A DNA stretch of 64,000 nt from Variovorax sp. V213 (lineage in GTDB: Bacteria; Pseudomonadota; Gammaproteobacteria; Burkholderiales; Burkholderiaceae_C). Positions 12,978-21,861 of this stretch are shown here, in pieces. Location: positions 3,225,001-3,289,000 of the forward strand of contig NZ_AP028664.1 of assembly GCF_041154455.1 (NCBI RefSeq). The letters are read 5' to 3'. Below the pieces are notes generated by a model that saw nothing but the letters and a program-made list of their open reading frames with translations, did not search any database and was not told the origin of the DNA. The stretch's first letter is position 1, and every line of letters begins with the position of its first letter. The position numbers and the translations under genes are program-made.

Positions 12978-13415
12978 ATGTACCGATCCCTGTTCCCGCG
13001 CGACATGTTCGCCGAAATGGATCGCCTGCAACGCGAGATGCAGCAGGCCTTCGATCTGTCTCCGACCATCCGTGGCTTCGGCCGCAATGGCTTTCCGGCC
13101 TTGAACATCGGCGGCACGCCGCAAACGGTGGAGATCTATGCGTTCGCACCCGGCGTCGATCCGTCGAGCCTCGAAGTCAACCTGGAGCGCGGCCTCCTCA
13201 CCATCGCCGGAAAGCGCGAAAACGCGCTTGCGCAAGATGACGAGAAGGCGGCCATCCACATCAACGAACGCTTCGAGGGCACGTTCCGCAGGGTGCTGAC
13301 CCTGCCCGACGACGCCGACCCCGACGCGGTGACGGCCAAGTACCGCGACGGCGTACTGCACATCTCGGTGCAGCGCCGCGCTTCGTCGCAGCCGCGCCGC
13401 ATTACCGTCCAGTGA
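12978..13415 (+). CDS. Hsp20/alpha-crystallin family small heat-shock protein 1
   Basis: This is an ATP-independent holdase chaperone of 145 residues. The alpha-crystallin domain (about 45-138) includes VEIYAFAPGVDPSSLEV, GLLTIAGKREN, FRRVLTLPDDADPDAV and YRDGVLHISV. The C-terminal RRITVQ supplies an I-x-V anchor like the I-x-I motif used in oligomer assembly. The frame could begin at 12963, but GGAGGT at 12966-12971 places ribosome binding on the ATG at 12978. It is the first gene after the sigma-32-like promoter and lies 41 bases before a second Hsp20 gene with modest sequence likeness, an arrangement common in proteobacteria. Confidence 0.92.
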   Translation: MYRSLFPRDMFAEMDRLQREMQQAFDLSPTIRGFGRNGFPALNIGGTPQTVEIYAFAPGVDPSSLEVNLERGLLTIAGKRENALAQDDEKAAIHINERFEGTFRRVLTLPDDADPDAVTAKYRDGVLHISVQRRASSQPRRITVQ

Positions 13416-13456
13416 AGCGTGAAGAGCCGTAAGGAAAAGTGAAAGGAGAGACGACC

Positions 13457-13864
13457 ATGAACACCAACACATCGCCTCGCGTTGCCGAACGGGCGCAGCT
13501 CGCCCGCAAGGAAGACAGCACGCGCTACAGCGACGCCGCGCTGACGCCCCCGGTGGACGTGATCGAGGACAGCGGCGGCATCACGCTCTACGCCGACCTG
13601 CCCGGCGTCTCGCGCGACAAGCTCGGCCTGCACGTGGCTTCCGACACCCTCACCATCGAGGCGGAGTCCGACCTGTCGGTGCCCGAGGGGCTCGAGTCGA
13701 GCCACACCGAGGTGGGCCTGGCCCGCTTCCGCCGCGTGTTCACGCTGAGCAAGGAGCTGGACACGGCCGCCATCTCGGCGGAACTCAAGCAGGGTGTGCT
13801 GACGCTGCGCATTCCCAAGGCCCAGCATGCCCAGCCGCGGCGCATCGAGATCCAGGCGTCCTGA
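13457..13864 (+). CDS. Hsp20/alpha-crystallin family small heat-shock protein 2
   Basis: This is the second small heat-shock protein, with 135 residues. The alpha-crystallin domain (about 30-130) includes PPVDVIEDSGGITLYADLPG, DTLTIEAESDL, FRRVFTLSKELDTAAI and LKQGVLTLRIPKA; the tail RRIEIQAS carries the I-x-I motif. AAAGGAGAG lies before the ATG at 13457, so the earlier in-frame ATG at 13439 is rejected. Its N-terminal arm (MNTNTSPRVAERAQLARKE) is short and charged and unlike that of the preceding Hsp20. The two may form mixed oligomers, as IbpA and IbpB do; this is inferred from pairing. Confidence 0.92.
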   Translation: MNTNTSPRVAERAQLARKEDSTRYSDAALTPPVDVIEDSGGITLYADLPGVSRDKLGLHVASDTLTIEAESDLSVPEGLESSHTEVGLARFRRVFTLSKELDTAAISAELKQGVLTLRIPKAQHAQPRRIEIQAS

Positions 13865-13891
13865 GGTGCGCATGTGCTCCGGAGGTGAAAG

Positions 13892-14230
13892 ATGAGCGGA
13901 ACCGAACGCCTGGCGCGCCTGCGCGCCGACGCCGCAGCCTTGAGCCCGCGCGCCGCGCACATCGCGCTGGCGCTCCTGCCCGCCGTGGATCACCTGCCGG
14001 ATGCCTGGAAGGCCGGCCTGCGCAAGACGCTGACGCACCGCGCCAGCGCCTCGGCGCCGCTTTCGCCCGTTGAATTCGATGCGATACGCGTCACCGCCGC
14101 CAGCCTTCCCCATGCGTATCCCGAATGGGTGGTGACCGACCCGGAGCATCCGAAGGCGCGCGCATTGATCGTCAACGCATGGCAGGCCGGGCGGTACGCG
14201 CGGTCGGACCCCAGGCGGCCCGGCGCCTGA
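13892..14230 (+). CDS. Hypothetical protein, 112 residues
   Basis: I do not recognise this protein. It is soluble, Ala-, Arg- and Pro-rich, and predicted mostly helical; the middle has KAGLRKTLTHRASASAPLSP and the end has PEWVVTDPEHPKARALIVNA. There is no signal peptide or membrane segment. GGAGGTGAAAG precedes the ATG closely, and the gene starts 27 bases after the second hsp20 gene on the same strand, so it is probably part of the heat-shock transcript. Codon use resembles its neighbours. It is more likely a real gene than an antisense shadow because of the ribosome-binding site and spacing. Confidence 0.6.
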   Translation: MSGTERLARLRADAAALSPRAAHIALALLPAVDHLPDAWKAGLRKTLTHRASASAPLSPVEFDAIRVTAASLPHAYPEWVVTDPEHPKARALIVNAWQAGRYARSDPRRPGA

Positions 14231-14343
14231 CGTTCCGGCGCGCGCCCTGCCCTCGCGTGGCAGCGCATGCCTACGCAGATGTGCGCATCGCCCCCACAAC
14301 GTCCGTGCGCCGGCAAAAATAACGTGGGCGGAAGGACATCGAC

Positions 14344-15009
14344 ATGGCGTTCGAATCTTTCCGCGATCGCAAGTACGCGGGCCGCGCGCTGGCCAAGCGG
14401 CTCGTGAATCTGGCCGGCCGGTCCGACGTGACCGTGCTTGCCTTGCCACGGGGCGGGACACCGGTGGCGTACGAGGTTGCCAAGGCGCTCCGCGCGCCGC
14501 TTGGCGTGCTCGTGGTGCGCAAGCTCGGCGTGCCTTGGAACCCTGAATTCGCCATGGGCGCCATTGCCAGCGGCGGCGAGCGGCTGCTCGACGACATGCT
14601 GGTGCGCGAACTCGGCATCTCCGCCGAGGCGGTCGAGGAAGTCGTGCGCAGCGAAGAGTACGAGCTCGAACGACGCGAACGCGTCTACCGCGGCGGGCGC
14701 CCCGCGCCCGATCTGCGCGGCCGCGTCGTGATTCTCGTGGACGACGGGCTCGCCACCGGCTCGACCATGCGCGTTGCGGTTCGCGCGGCGCGCCGGCAGG
14801 CACCGGCCCGCGTCGTGGTGGCCGCGCCTGTTGCGGCGCCCGAAGCCTGCGAGCTCCTGCGCGGCGAGGCCGACGAGGTGGTGTGCGCCGAAATGCCGGA
14901 TCCCTTTCTGGGGGTGGGCCGCTGGTACCTGGATTTCTCGCAGACCAGCGACGAAGAAGTGTGCCGCCTGCTTGAAAACGCGAGCCGCCACCGCCCGCCC
15001 TCTGCCTGA
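14344..15009 (+). CDS. Phosphoribosyltransferase family protein
   Basis: This 221-residue cytoplasmic protein has the type I phosphoribosyltransferase fold. The PRPP-binding loop is VVILVDDGLATGSTM (about 128-142), and an upstream VLALPRGGTPVAYEVAKAL forms the pyrophosphate loop region. The N-terminal FRDRKYAGRALAKRL resembles the FxDRxxAGxxLA start of a stand-alone family often found beside or fused to erythromycin-esterase or hydrolase domains, whose substrate is unknown. AAGGA lies 8-10 bases before the ATG. The esterase gene begins 12 bases after the stop, so the two are surely co-transcribed. No purine or pyrimidine biosynthesis gene is nearby, so a housekeeping salvage role is unlikely. 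Confidence 0.85.
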   Translation: MAFESFRDRKYAGRALAKRLVNLAGRSDVTVLALPRGGTPVAYEVAKALRAPLGVLVVRKLGVPWNPEFAMGAIASGGERLLDDMLVRELGISAEAVEEVVRSEEYELERRERVYRGGRPAPDLRGRVVILVDDGLATGSTMRVAVRAARRQAPARVVVAAPVAAPEACELLRGEADEVVCAEMPDPFLGVGRWYLDFSQTSDEEVCRLLENASRHRPPSA

Positions 15010-15021
15010 GGACGAAGAACA

Positions 15022-16368
15022 ATGCAGTCATCATCCCCATCCAAGGAAACCGATGCAGTGCGCCTTGCCGCGCGCCCGATGGACGGCTCCGCGGGCGACC
15101 ACGACGCGCTGCTCGACCTGATCGGCGACGCGCACTATGTGCTGCTCGGCGAAGCCTCGCACGGCACGCACGAGTTCTACGCGGCGCGCGCGGACATCAC
15201 GCGCCGCCTCCTGGCCGAAAAGGGATTCAACGCCGTGGCGATCGAAGGCGACTGGCCCGACGCCTATCGCGTCAACCGGTACGTCCGCGGCGACGGCGAA
15301 GACGCCACGGCGCGCGATGCGCTGGCGGGCTTCCGGCGCTTTCCCACCTGGATGTGGCGGAACGAAGACGTGGCGGGCTTCATCGAATGGCAGCGCGCCT
15401 TCAATGAGGCCGGCCCGGCGCAAGGGAAGACCGGCTTCTACGGGCTGGACCTCTACAGCCTGCACGCCTCGATAGAGGCCGTGCTCGCCTACTTCGACAG
15501 GACCGATCCGCAGACCGCACGCAGCGCGCGCGAGCGCTACGCCTGCTTCGACCGCTTCGGCGATGGCGCACAGGTGTACGGGCTGATGGCCGGCCTCGGC
15601 AACACACCCTCGTGCCGGCAGGAAGTCATCGACATGCTGCTCGAGATGCGCCGCGCTTCGGCCAACGCGTGGCGCAGCGGCAGTGCAGCCAGCGAAGAAG
15701 ATGCCTTCAATGCCGAGCAGAACGCACGCCTGGTGAGAAACGCCGAGGCCTACTACCGCTCGATGTACCTGAACGACGTGTCTTCGTGGAACCTGCGCGA
15801 CCGGCACATGGCCGAGACGCTGGGCGAACTCGAGCGCCACCTGTGGCGCAGCAGCGAGCGCCCGAAGATCGTGGTGTGGGCGCACAACTCGCATCTGGGC
15901 GATGCGCGCGCCACCGAGATGGGCGAACGGCGCGGCGAACTCAACGTGGGCCAGCTGGTGCGCGAACGGCAGGGCCGCGACGCGGTGCTGGTGGGTTTCA
16001 CCACCCACGCGGGCAGCGTGATGGCGGCTTCGGACTGGGGTGCGGCCGCCGAATGCAAGCAGGTCCTTCCCTCGCGGCCCGACAGCTACGAAGGCCTCAT
16101 GCACGAGACCGGCTTCGAGCGTTTCATGCTGCCCCTGCGCGGCGAAGGAAGCCACTTCTTCGCGCTGCGGGCGCCGCGGCTCGAGCGCGCCATCGGCGTC
16201 ATCTACCGCCCCGGGACCGAACGGCAGAGCCACTATTTCTTCGCCCGCCTGCCGGTGCAGTTCGATGCACTGCTGCACTTCGACCAGACCAGGGCCGTCG
16301 AGCCGCTGGAGCGTGACGCGCCTGCACCGGACACCGAGGTTCCGGAAACCTATCCGTCCGGCAAGTAG
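15022..16368 (+). CDS. Erythromycin esterase family protein
   Basis: The product has 448 residues and belongs to the erythromycin esterase family (PF05139). The family motif LLGEASHGTHEFYAARADIT (about 42-61) holds the conserved Glu and His, with AIEGDWPDAYRVNRYV after it and IVVWAHNSHLGDARATEMG (about 288) in the second half. True EreA/EreB open the macrolide ring, but most chromosomal members of this clade lie beside phosphoribosyltransferase and stress genes and have unknown substrates, so a resistance role should not be assumed. There is no signal peptide. It sits 12 bases behind the phosphoribosyltransferase gene and ends the presumed heat-shock transcript. Confidence 0.88.
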   Translation: MQSSSPSKETDAVRLAARPMDGSAGDHDALLDLIGDAHYVLLGEASHGTHEFYAARADITRRLLAEKGFNAVAIEGDWPDAYRVNRYVRGDGEDATARDALAGFRRFPTWMWRNEDVAGFIEWQRAFNEAGPAQGKTGFYGLDLYSLHASIEAVLAYFDRTDPQTARSARERYACFDRFGDGAQVYGLMAGLGNTPSCRQEVIDMLLEMRRASANAWRSGSAASEEDAFNAEQNARLVRNAEAYYRSMYLNDVSSWNLRDRHMAETLGELERHLWRSSERPKIVVWAHNSHLGDARATEMGERRGELNVGQLVRERQGRDAVLVGFTTHAGSVMAASDWGAAAECKQVLPSRPDSYEGLMHETGFERFMLPLRGEGSHFFALRAPRLERAIGVIYRPGTERQSHYFFARLPVQFDALLHFDQTRAVEPLERDAPAPDTEVPETYPSGK

Positions 16369-16633
16369 CAGCTGCCTCCCGCAAAACGGCGCGGACTGTT
16401 CCGAAGCGTTTCGATGACGCTCGGCATCACGGCGTTCGCGCACGTCATGGTCAAGGCCAAGACCTCGATGTCGGCCTGCTTCGCAACGGGGCATCTTCCT
16501 ACGCAAGCGCGACGGGATTCGAGGCTATCCGGCACCGCACCAACTGTGGGGGATTGTGCGAAGTACGGCCCTCACTGCTTCTGACACACTAGCTGCGCAA
16601 AGCGGACCACGTCGCGATGCTTTTTCCACGCCC

Positions 16634-19600
16634 ATGAACTCATCAGGTCTCAGGAATTTCCACATCAGCTTGAACACACGTCTCAGCCTCGGCGTGGCCG
16701 CGGTGGTGCTGGCGGCCACCTTCGCCATTGCCACCGTGGCATTGCAGCTGGTCAAGACGAGCATGAAGGCCTCGATCGAAAACGAAGCGTTCGCGCGGCT
16801 GTCGGCCATTGCGAACACGGTAGACCAAAAGTTCATCAGCCGGCGCACCCTGCTCGAAACCTTTGCCAACAGCGTGGCGACGAACGACTTTCCGGATGCG
16901 GCGGCGCTGCAGGGCTTTGTCGAAAGGCACCCATCGCTTCGGAAGGCCTTCAGCAATGTCGCATTCTTTACGGCCGACGGCGACCTGATCGCGAGCCTCA
17001 GCGGTGCGCAGCAGCCCGGCAGGGTGAACATCAGGGACCGGCCCTACTTCCAGCAGACCATCGCCTCCAAGGCCAGCGTCATCTCGGAACCGTATCTGAA
17101 CCGGCTCACCGGCCTGGCACAGATCGCCCTGACCGAGCCGGTACTCGATCCAGCGGGCCATGTGAAGTATGTGATCTCGGGTGCCATCAACCTGAAGGAA
17201 CGGAACATCCTGGGCGAGCTTGCCGACGTGAAATTCGGCCAGACCGGCTACCTGTTCATCACCAGCACCGAAGGTGCCGTGATCGACCACCCGCGCACGG
17301 ATCGCATCATCAACCAGACGGGCCTGAAGGGGGTCGGCAACCCCGAGATCGAACGCCCGATGGAAGCCTACGAAGGCGCGACCGAGGGCGTCAACCATGC
17401 AGGCGTGCACGGCCTGTATGCCTTCAAGCGGCTGCGCGAGACCAACTGGGTCATCGGGTCCATGTATCCCAGCAAGGAAGCCTTCGCCCGGGTCGACGCC
17501 ATCGAGCGTTCCGCATGGATCGGGGCGGTGGTGCTCGCAATGGTCGCAGGCGCCGCGGCGCTGGGCATCGTGCGGCGGCAGCTCAGGCCGCTCACGCACC
17601 TGCACCGGCACATGCTCGACGTGGACAACCCGGCCCTCGAAACGGCCGTGCCGCGCACCTATCCGCATGACGAGATCGGCGATATTGCGCGCACCTTCGA
17701 CACGCTGATGTGGCAGCGCAAGTCGAGCGAGAAGTTCCTGCGCGACATTACCGACAACCTGCCCGCGATGGTGTCGCACGTCGATGCGCAAGGCCGCTAC
17801 ACTTTCGTGAACGCGCCGCTGTGCAAGAGGCTCGACCGCGGGGCGGCCCAGCTGATCGGGCGGGAGGCACGCAGCTTCGGCGAAGACGATGCGGCCATGA
17901 AGGCCGCCGTCGAGCGGGTGATGGCCGGCGAGGCCGTCAGTTTCGAACGGCGGGGCGATGCGAGCCGCGGCGAGGAAGACCGCTACTTCCAGACCGAACT
18001 CATTCCCGACCGCAACAAGGCCGGACAGGTTCGCGGCTACTACGCCATGACCTCCGACGTGACGGAGCGCAAGCGCATCGAATTCAGCCTCGCGCACAGC
18101 GAAGCGCAGGTGCGCATCATCGCGGACAACATTCCTGCGCTGGTCTCGCACGTCGATGCCTCGCTCCGGTACACCTTCGTCAATGCACAGGTCATGGCGC
18201 TGCACAGAGAGCGCGCGATGGTCGGCCGGTCGATGCCCGAGGTCCGGGGCCCGGCCGATTTCGCGATCGTGGCGCCCGCCTACGAGCGCGCGCTGGCCGG
18301 CGAAACGGTGGTCATCGAGAAAGCCGGGGACGCGGCGCTGGGCATCGGCGAGCGGACCTTCAAGGCCCACTACATTCCCGACCAGGACGCGAACGGCGTG
18401 GTGCAGGGCGTTTTCGCCATGACCTTCGACATCACCGACGAAGTGAACATACGCAAGGCCCTGACCGCGCAGGAAAAGCGGCTGCGCGACGTGACCGACA
18501 GCATTCCGGCGCTGGTGGGCTACTTCGACAGCAACGAGAACTGCCTGTTCGCCAACAGCCGCGCACGGCGCATGGCGGGCCTGGGCGATGGCCCGCTCGA
18601 CGGCGTGACCCTGCGCTCGGCGGTGGGCAAGGCGGTGTACCGGCAGCAGAGGCCCTACCTTCCGCTGGTGCGCGAGGGCAAGTCGGTGCGCTTCCCGGTC
18701 CAGGCGCCGCTGCACGGAAAGAACGGCTACTTCCAGGTCAACCTGATTCCCGACATGGACGCGGAGGGCAGGTTCCTCGGCTTCTATCTCATGACCTTCA
18801 ACATCACCGCGCTGAAGCAGGCGGAACTGCGCCAGGCCGAAAGCGAGATGCGGCTGCGCACCATCACCGACAACCTGCCGGCGCTCATCACCTATATCGA
18901 CCGCGACGAAAAGATCACCTTCGCCAACGCCACCTACCGGGAGTGGATGGGCGTGGACCCCGCCCGGCTGCTGGGCTGCCACGTGAGCGAGGTGGCGGGC
19001 GAAGAACTGTATCTTTCGCGCAAGCCCATGATCGCGCGTGCGCTCGCCGGCGAGCGCGTCGAGTTCGAGGCCAAGACACGGACGAAGGACTTCGATCGCA
19101 CGACCCGCGTCAGCTACGTGCCCGACATCGGCCCCGACGGCGTCACGCGCGGAATCTTCTCGCTCAGCCTGGACATCAGCGCCTTGAAGGACGTGGAGCG
19201 CCAGCTGATCGACCTGGCCCGGCTCGACCCGCTCACGGGCCTGTCGAACCGGCTCGCCTTCAACGAGTACCTGCCCAGCGCGCTGGCCCGCGCCCAGCGC
19301 TCGGGCAACGCACTGGCGGTGCTGTTTCTGGACGTCGACCATTTCAAGACCATCAACGACACCTTCGGCCATGCGACCGGCGACGGTGTGCTGGTGGAAT
19401 ATGCGAAACGCCTGCTGGCCAGCGTGCGAAGCACCGACACGGTCGCGCGCCTGGCCGGCGACGAGTTCGTGGTGGTGCTGGAGAACGTGCACACGCGCGA
19501 AGCCGCCGTGGCCGTGGCACGGAAAATCGTCCAACAGATCGGCACCTCGGCCTTCGGGCTCGACGGCCAGAGCCTCAGGGTCACCACCAGCATCGGCATC

Positions 19601-19717
19601 GCGTTCCACCAGCCCACCGCAGCCGCCATCACCGACGCCGACCTGCTGGCGCGCGCCGACGCGGCGCTTTACCGCGCCAAGTCGGCAGGCCGCAACACCT
19701 TCGGGTTTTCGGATTGA
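16634..19717 (+). CDS. Membrane diguanylate cyclase with dCache, four PAS and GGDEF domains
   Basis: The protein has 1027 residues. TM1 is at about 18-38, a periplasmic dCache-like sensor at about 40-290, TM2 at about 294-314 and a HAMP-like linker at about 315-365. Four PAS domains follow (about 372-860), each starting with a variant of ITDNLPAMVSHVD, and a GGDEF domain (about 862-1027). The active site reads RLAGDEFVVV (AGDEF, a permitted variant), and the inhibitory I-site RSTD lies exactly five residues before it. It should therefore make c-di-GMP with product inhibition. There is no EAL domain. The ATG at 16634 is preferred to 16556 because TM1 then lies near the N-terminus. The PilB-like gene follows 136 bases later. 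Confidence 0.9.
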   Translation: MNSSGLRNFHISLNTRLSLGVAAVVLAATFAIATVALQLVKTSMKASIENEAFARLSAIANTVDQKFISRRTLLETFANSVATNDFPDAAALQGFVERHPSLRKAFSNVAFFTADGDLIASLSGAQQPGRVNIRDRPYFQQTIASKASVISEPYLNRLTGLAQIALTEPVLDPAGHVKYVISGAINLKERNILGELADVKFGQTGYLFITSTEGAVIDHPRTDRIINQTGLKGVGNPEIERPMEAYEGATEGVNHAGVHGLYAFKRLRETNWVIGSMYPSKEAFARVDAIERSAWIGAVVLAMVAGAAALGIVRRQLRPLTHLHRHMLDVDNPALETAVPRTYPHDEIGDIARTFDTLMWQRKSSEKFLRDITDNLPAMVSHVDAQGRYTFVNAPLCKRLDRGAAQLIGREARSFGEDDAAMKAAVERVMAGEAVSFERRGDASRGEEDRYFQTELIPDRNKAGQVRGYYAMTSDVTERKRIEFSLAHSEAQVRIIADNIPALVSHVDASLRYTFVNAQVMALHRERAMVGRSMPEVRGPADFAIVAPAYERALAGETVVIEKAGDAALGIGERTFKAHYIPDQDANGVVQGVFAMTFDITDEVNIRKALTAQEKRLRDVTDSIPALVGYFDSNENCLFANSRARRMAGLGDGPLDGVTLRSAVGKAVYRQQRPYLPLVREGKSVRFPVQAPLHGKNGYFQVNLIPDMDAEGRFLGFYLMTFNITALKQAELRQAESEMRLRTITDNLPALITYIDRDEKITFANATYREWMGVDPARLLGCHVSEVAGEELYLSRKPMIARALAGERVEFEAKTRTKDFDRTTRVSYVPDIGPDGVTRGIFSLSLDISALKDVERQLIDLARLDPLTGLSNRLAFNEYLPSALARAQRSGNALAVLFLDVDHFKTINDTFGHATGDGVLVEYAKRLLASVRSTDTVARLAGDEFVVVLENVHTREAAVAVARKIVQQIGTSAFGLDGQSLRVTTSIGIAFHQPTAAAITDADLLARADAALYRAKSAGRNTFGFSD

Positions 19718-19853
19718 TACGCCCGCCTCGACCGGGTCATCTTCATTTTGAGAACTTTCGTAGTGTCGAGTTGCGCCCGCGCCGCGCCGGCGCCGCTCCC
19801 TTGCTGACAAGCCCCGCCGGCCCCAGCAGAATCACCCCACAGGAGATCCATTC

Positions 19854-21746
19854 ATGTCCCCCACCGAAGTCGTCGCGCCCGAGCAATTGCTGCATGCGCT
19901 GGAGGTTCAAAGCCGCATGCCGATCCTGCGCATCGGCCAGGCGCTGATGGCGCTCGGCGTGCTCACCGAAGAGCAGTTGCGCGCGGGCCTGGAGCAGCAG
20001 AAGCTCGACCGCAGCGTGCCGCTCGGCGAAACGCTGGTGCGCATGGGCGTGGTCACCCGCGCCCAGCTGCAGGCGGCGCTCGTGCGCAAGATGGGCTACC
20101 CGCTCGTGAACCTGCACGTGTTTCCGGTGGCAGTGGACGCCTTGCGAACCATCAGCCACGGCGTGGCGCGGCGCCTGCAGGTCATGCCGCTCTTGATCCA
20201 CGACGGGCGCCTCATTCTTGCGCTCGACGATCCGGCCAGCCGGCATGCGGCAATCGACGAAGTGGAGTTCATCACGCAGATGAAGGTGGTGCCGGTGATC
20301 GGGGAATGCCTGGTGCTGGACACGGTGCTCTACAAGGCCTACGGAAAGCTCGGCAGCGAGAGCACCGACCCCACCATCGTCCACGATCCCTCGCGGCCGC
20401 TCGAATTCGACCCGGCAGGCACCAGCAGTGAACTGCTGGTAACCCTCGAGAAGGAAGAGCGCGCTCCCGCGGTCGAAGAGGCGCCCATCGAGCAGTCGGA
20501 CAACTCGCTGGTGCGGATGATCAACAGCATGATCATCGACGCACACCGCGAAGGCGCGTCGGACATCCATATCGAAAGCTATCCGGGGCAGGAGAAGACC
20601 CGTATCCGGTTTCGCCGGGACGGGCGGCTGCACACGCATCTCGAGCTGCCGGCCACCTACCGCAACGTGGTCGTGGCGCGCATCAAGATCATGTGCGACC
20701 TGGACATCAGCGAAAGGCGCAAGCCGCAGGACGGCAAGATCAATTTTGCCAAGTATTCGCCGCAGCACCGCATCGAGCTGCGCGTGGCCACCATTCCCAC
20801 GGCCAACGGCCTCGAAGACGTCGTGATGCGGATCCTGGCCTCGGCCCAGCCCATTGCGCTGGACAAGCTCGGGCTCTCGCAGCGCAACCTCGCGCAGTTC
20901 ACGAAGGCGGTCGAGCGCCCCTACGGCATGGTGCTTTGCGTGGGCCCCACGGGCTCGGGCAAGACCACCACCCTGCACTCGGCGCTGATGCACATCAACA
21001 CGCCCGAGCGAAAGATCTGGACGGCCGAGGACCCGATCGAAATCACCCAGCCCGGCCTGCGCCAGGTCCAGGTCAATCCACGCATCGACTGGACCTTTGC
21101 CAAGGCGCTGCGGGCTTTCGTGCGCGCCGATCCCGACGTGATCATGGTCGGCGAAATCCGCGACGAGGAAACCGCCAAGACGGCCATCGAGGCCTCGCTC
21201 ACCGGCCACCTCGTGCTGTCGACGCTGCACACCAACAGCGCGCCCGAAACCGTGACGCGGCTGCTGGACATGGGCATGGACCCGTTCAATTTCGCGGATT
21301 CGCTGCTGGCGGTGCTGGCGCAGCGGCTGGTGCGCCGGCTCTGCACCCATTGCATCCAGAGCCGCCCCATGCGCCCCGAAGAGGTCGAGGAACTGCTGGC
21401 CGACTACATGCATTCATTCGCCGCGCACGATGCCATGCAGGCCGAGCGCGAAGCGGTACACAAGCACTGGCTCGGCCAGTATGGCCGCGACGGGCAGCTG
21501 CAAGCCTTCACGAGCACCGGATGCCCGCACTGCGACAGCACCGGTTTCAACGGGCGCGTCGGCATTCATGAACTGATGGTGATCTCCAGGTCGCTGCGCC
21601 GCCTGGTCCAGAACGGCGCCCGCGCCGAGGAACTGCAGGATGCCGCCATGCAGGAGGGCATGCGCACCCTGCGCCAGGACGGAATCGACAAGGTTCTTGC
21701 GGGCAAGACCACCATCGAAGAGGTCCGCGCAACCAGCAACGTATGA
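19854..21746 (+). CDS. GspE/PilB-family ATPase with MshEN-type N-terminal domain
   Basis: This 630-residue hexameric ATPase belongs to the type II secretion/type IV pilus assembly family. The N-terminal region (about 20-165) has two MshEN-like repeats, RIGQALMALGVLTEEQL and PLGETLVRMGVVTRAQL, a fold known to bind c-di-GMP in MshE. The ATPase core has Walker A GPTGSGKTTTL (about 363), IMVGEIRDEETAKTAIEA (about 430) and LVLSTLHTNSAPETV. A zinc-binding tetracysteine is present (LCTHC near 496 and GCPHCDSTGF near 557). AGGAGAT lies before the ATG. No pseudopilin, PilC/GspF or secretin gene is adjacent, so this is an orphan ATPase, beside a c-di-GMP synthase gene. Confidence 0.9.
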   Translation: MSPTEVVAPEQLLHALEVQSRMPILRIGQALMALGVLTEEQLRAGLEQQKLDRSVPLGETLVRMGVVTRAQLQAALVRKMGYPLVNLHVFPVAVDALRTISHGVARRLQVMPLLIHDGRLILALDDPASRHAAIDEVEFITQMKVVPVIGECLVLDTVLYKAYGKLGSESTDPTIVHDPSRPLEFDPAGTSSELLVTLEKEERAPAVEEAPIEQSDNSLVRMINSMIIDAHREGASDIHIESYPGQEKTRIRFRRDGRLHTHLELPATYRNVVVARIKIMCDLDISERRKPQDGKINFAKYSPQHRIELRVATIPTANGLEDVVMRILASAQPIALDKLGLSQRNLAQFTKAVERPYGMVLCVGPTGSGKTTTLHSALMHINTPERKIWTAEDPIEITQPGLRQVQVNPRIDWTFAKALRAFVRADPDVIMVGEIRDEETAKTAIEASLTGHLVLSTLHTNSAPETVTRLLDMGMDPFNFADSLLAVLAQRLVRRLCTHCIQSRPMRPEEVEELLADYMHSFAAHDAMQAEREAVHKHWLGQYGRDGQLQAFTSTGCPHCDSTGFNGRVGIHELMVISRSLRRLVQNGARAEELQDAAMQEGMRTLRQDGIDKVLAGKTTIEEVRATSNV

Positions 21747-21861
21747 GTCAGCGCCGGATGGCGCGAGGCGCCGCCTGGAACGCGCCAAGAAAACCCGCTA
21801 GGGTGAAATTCGTCCAGGCGGGTAAGGGTAGGCTCACGTCAGAAGATTCACTCCGCGCGCG

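Noticed and set aside
15022..16368. Macrolide resistance gene
   Set aside because: The protein is in the erythromycin-esterase family, but its heat-shock and phosphoribosyltransferase context argues for another substrate; no mobile-element signs are present.
16634..19717. Bifunctional GGDEF-EAL protein
   Set aside because: The frame ends directly after the GGDEF domain and no EAL motif is present; the EAL protein at 24235 is separate.
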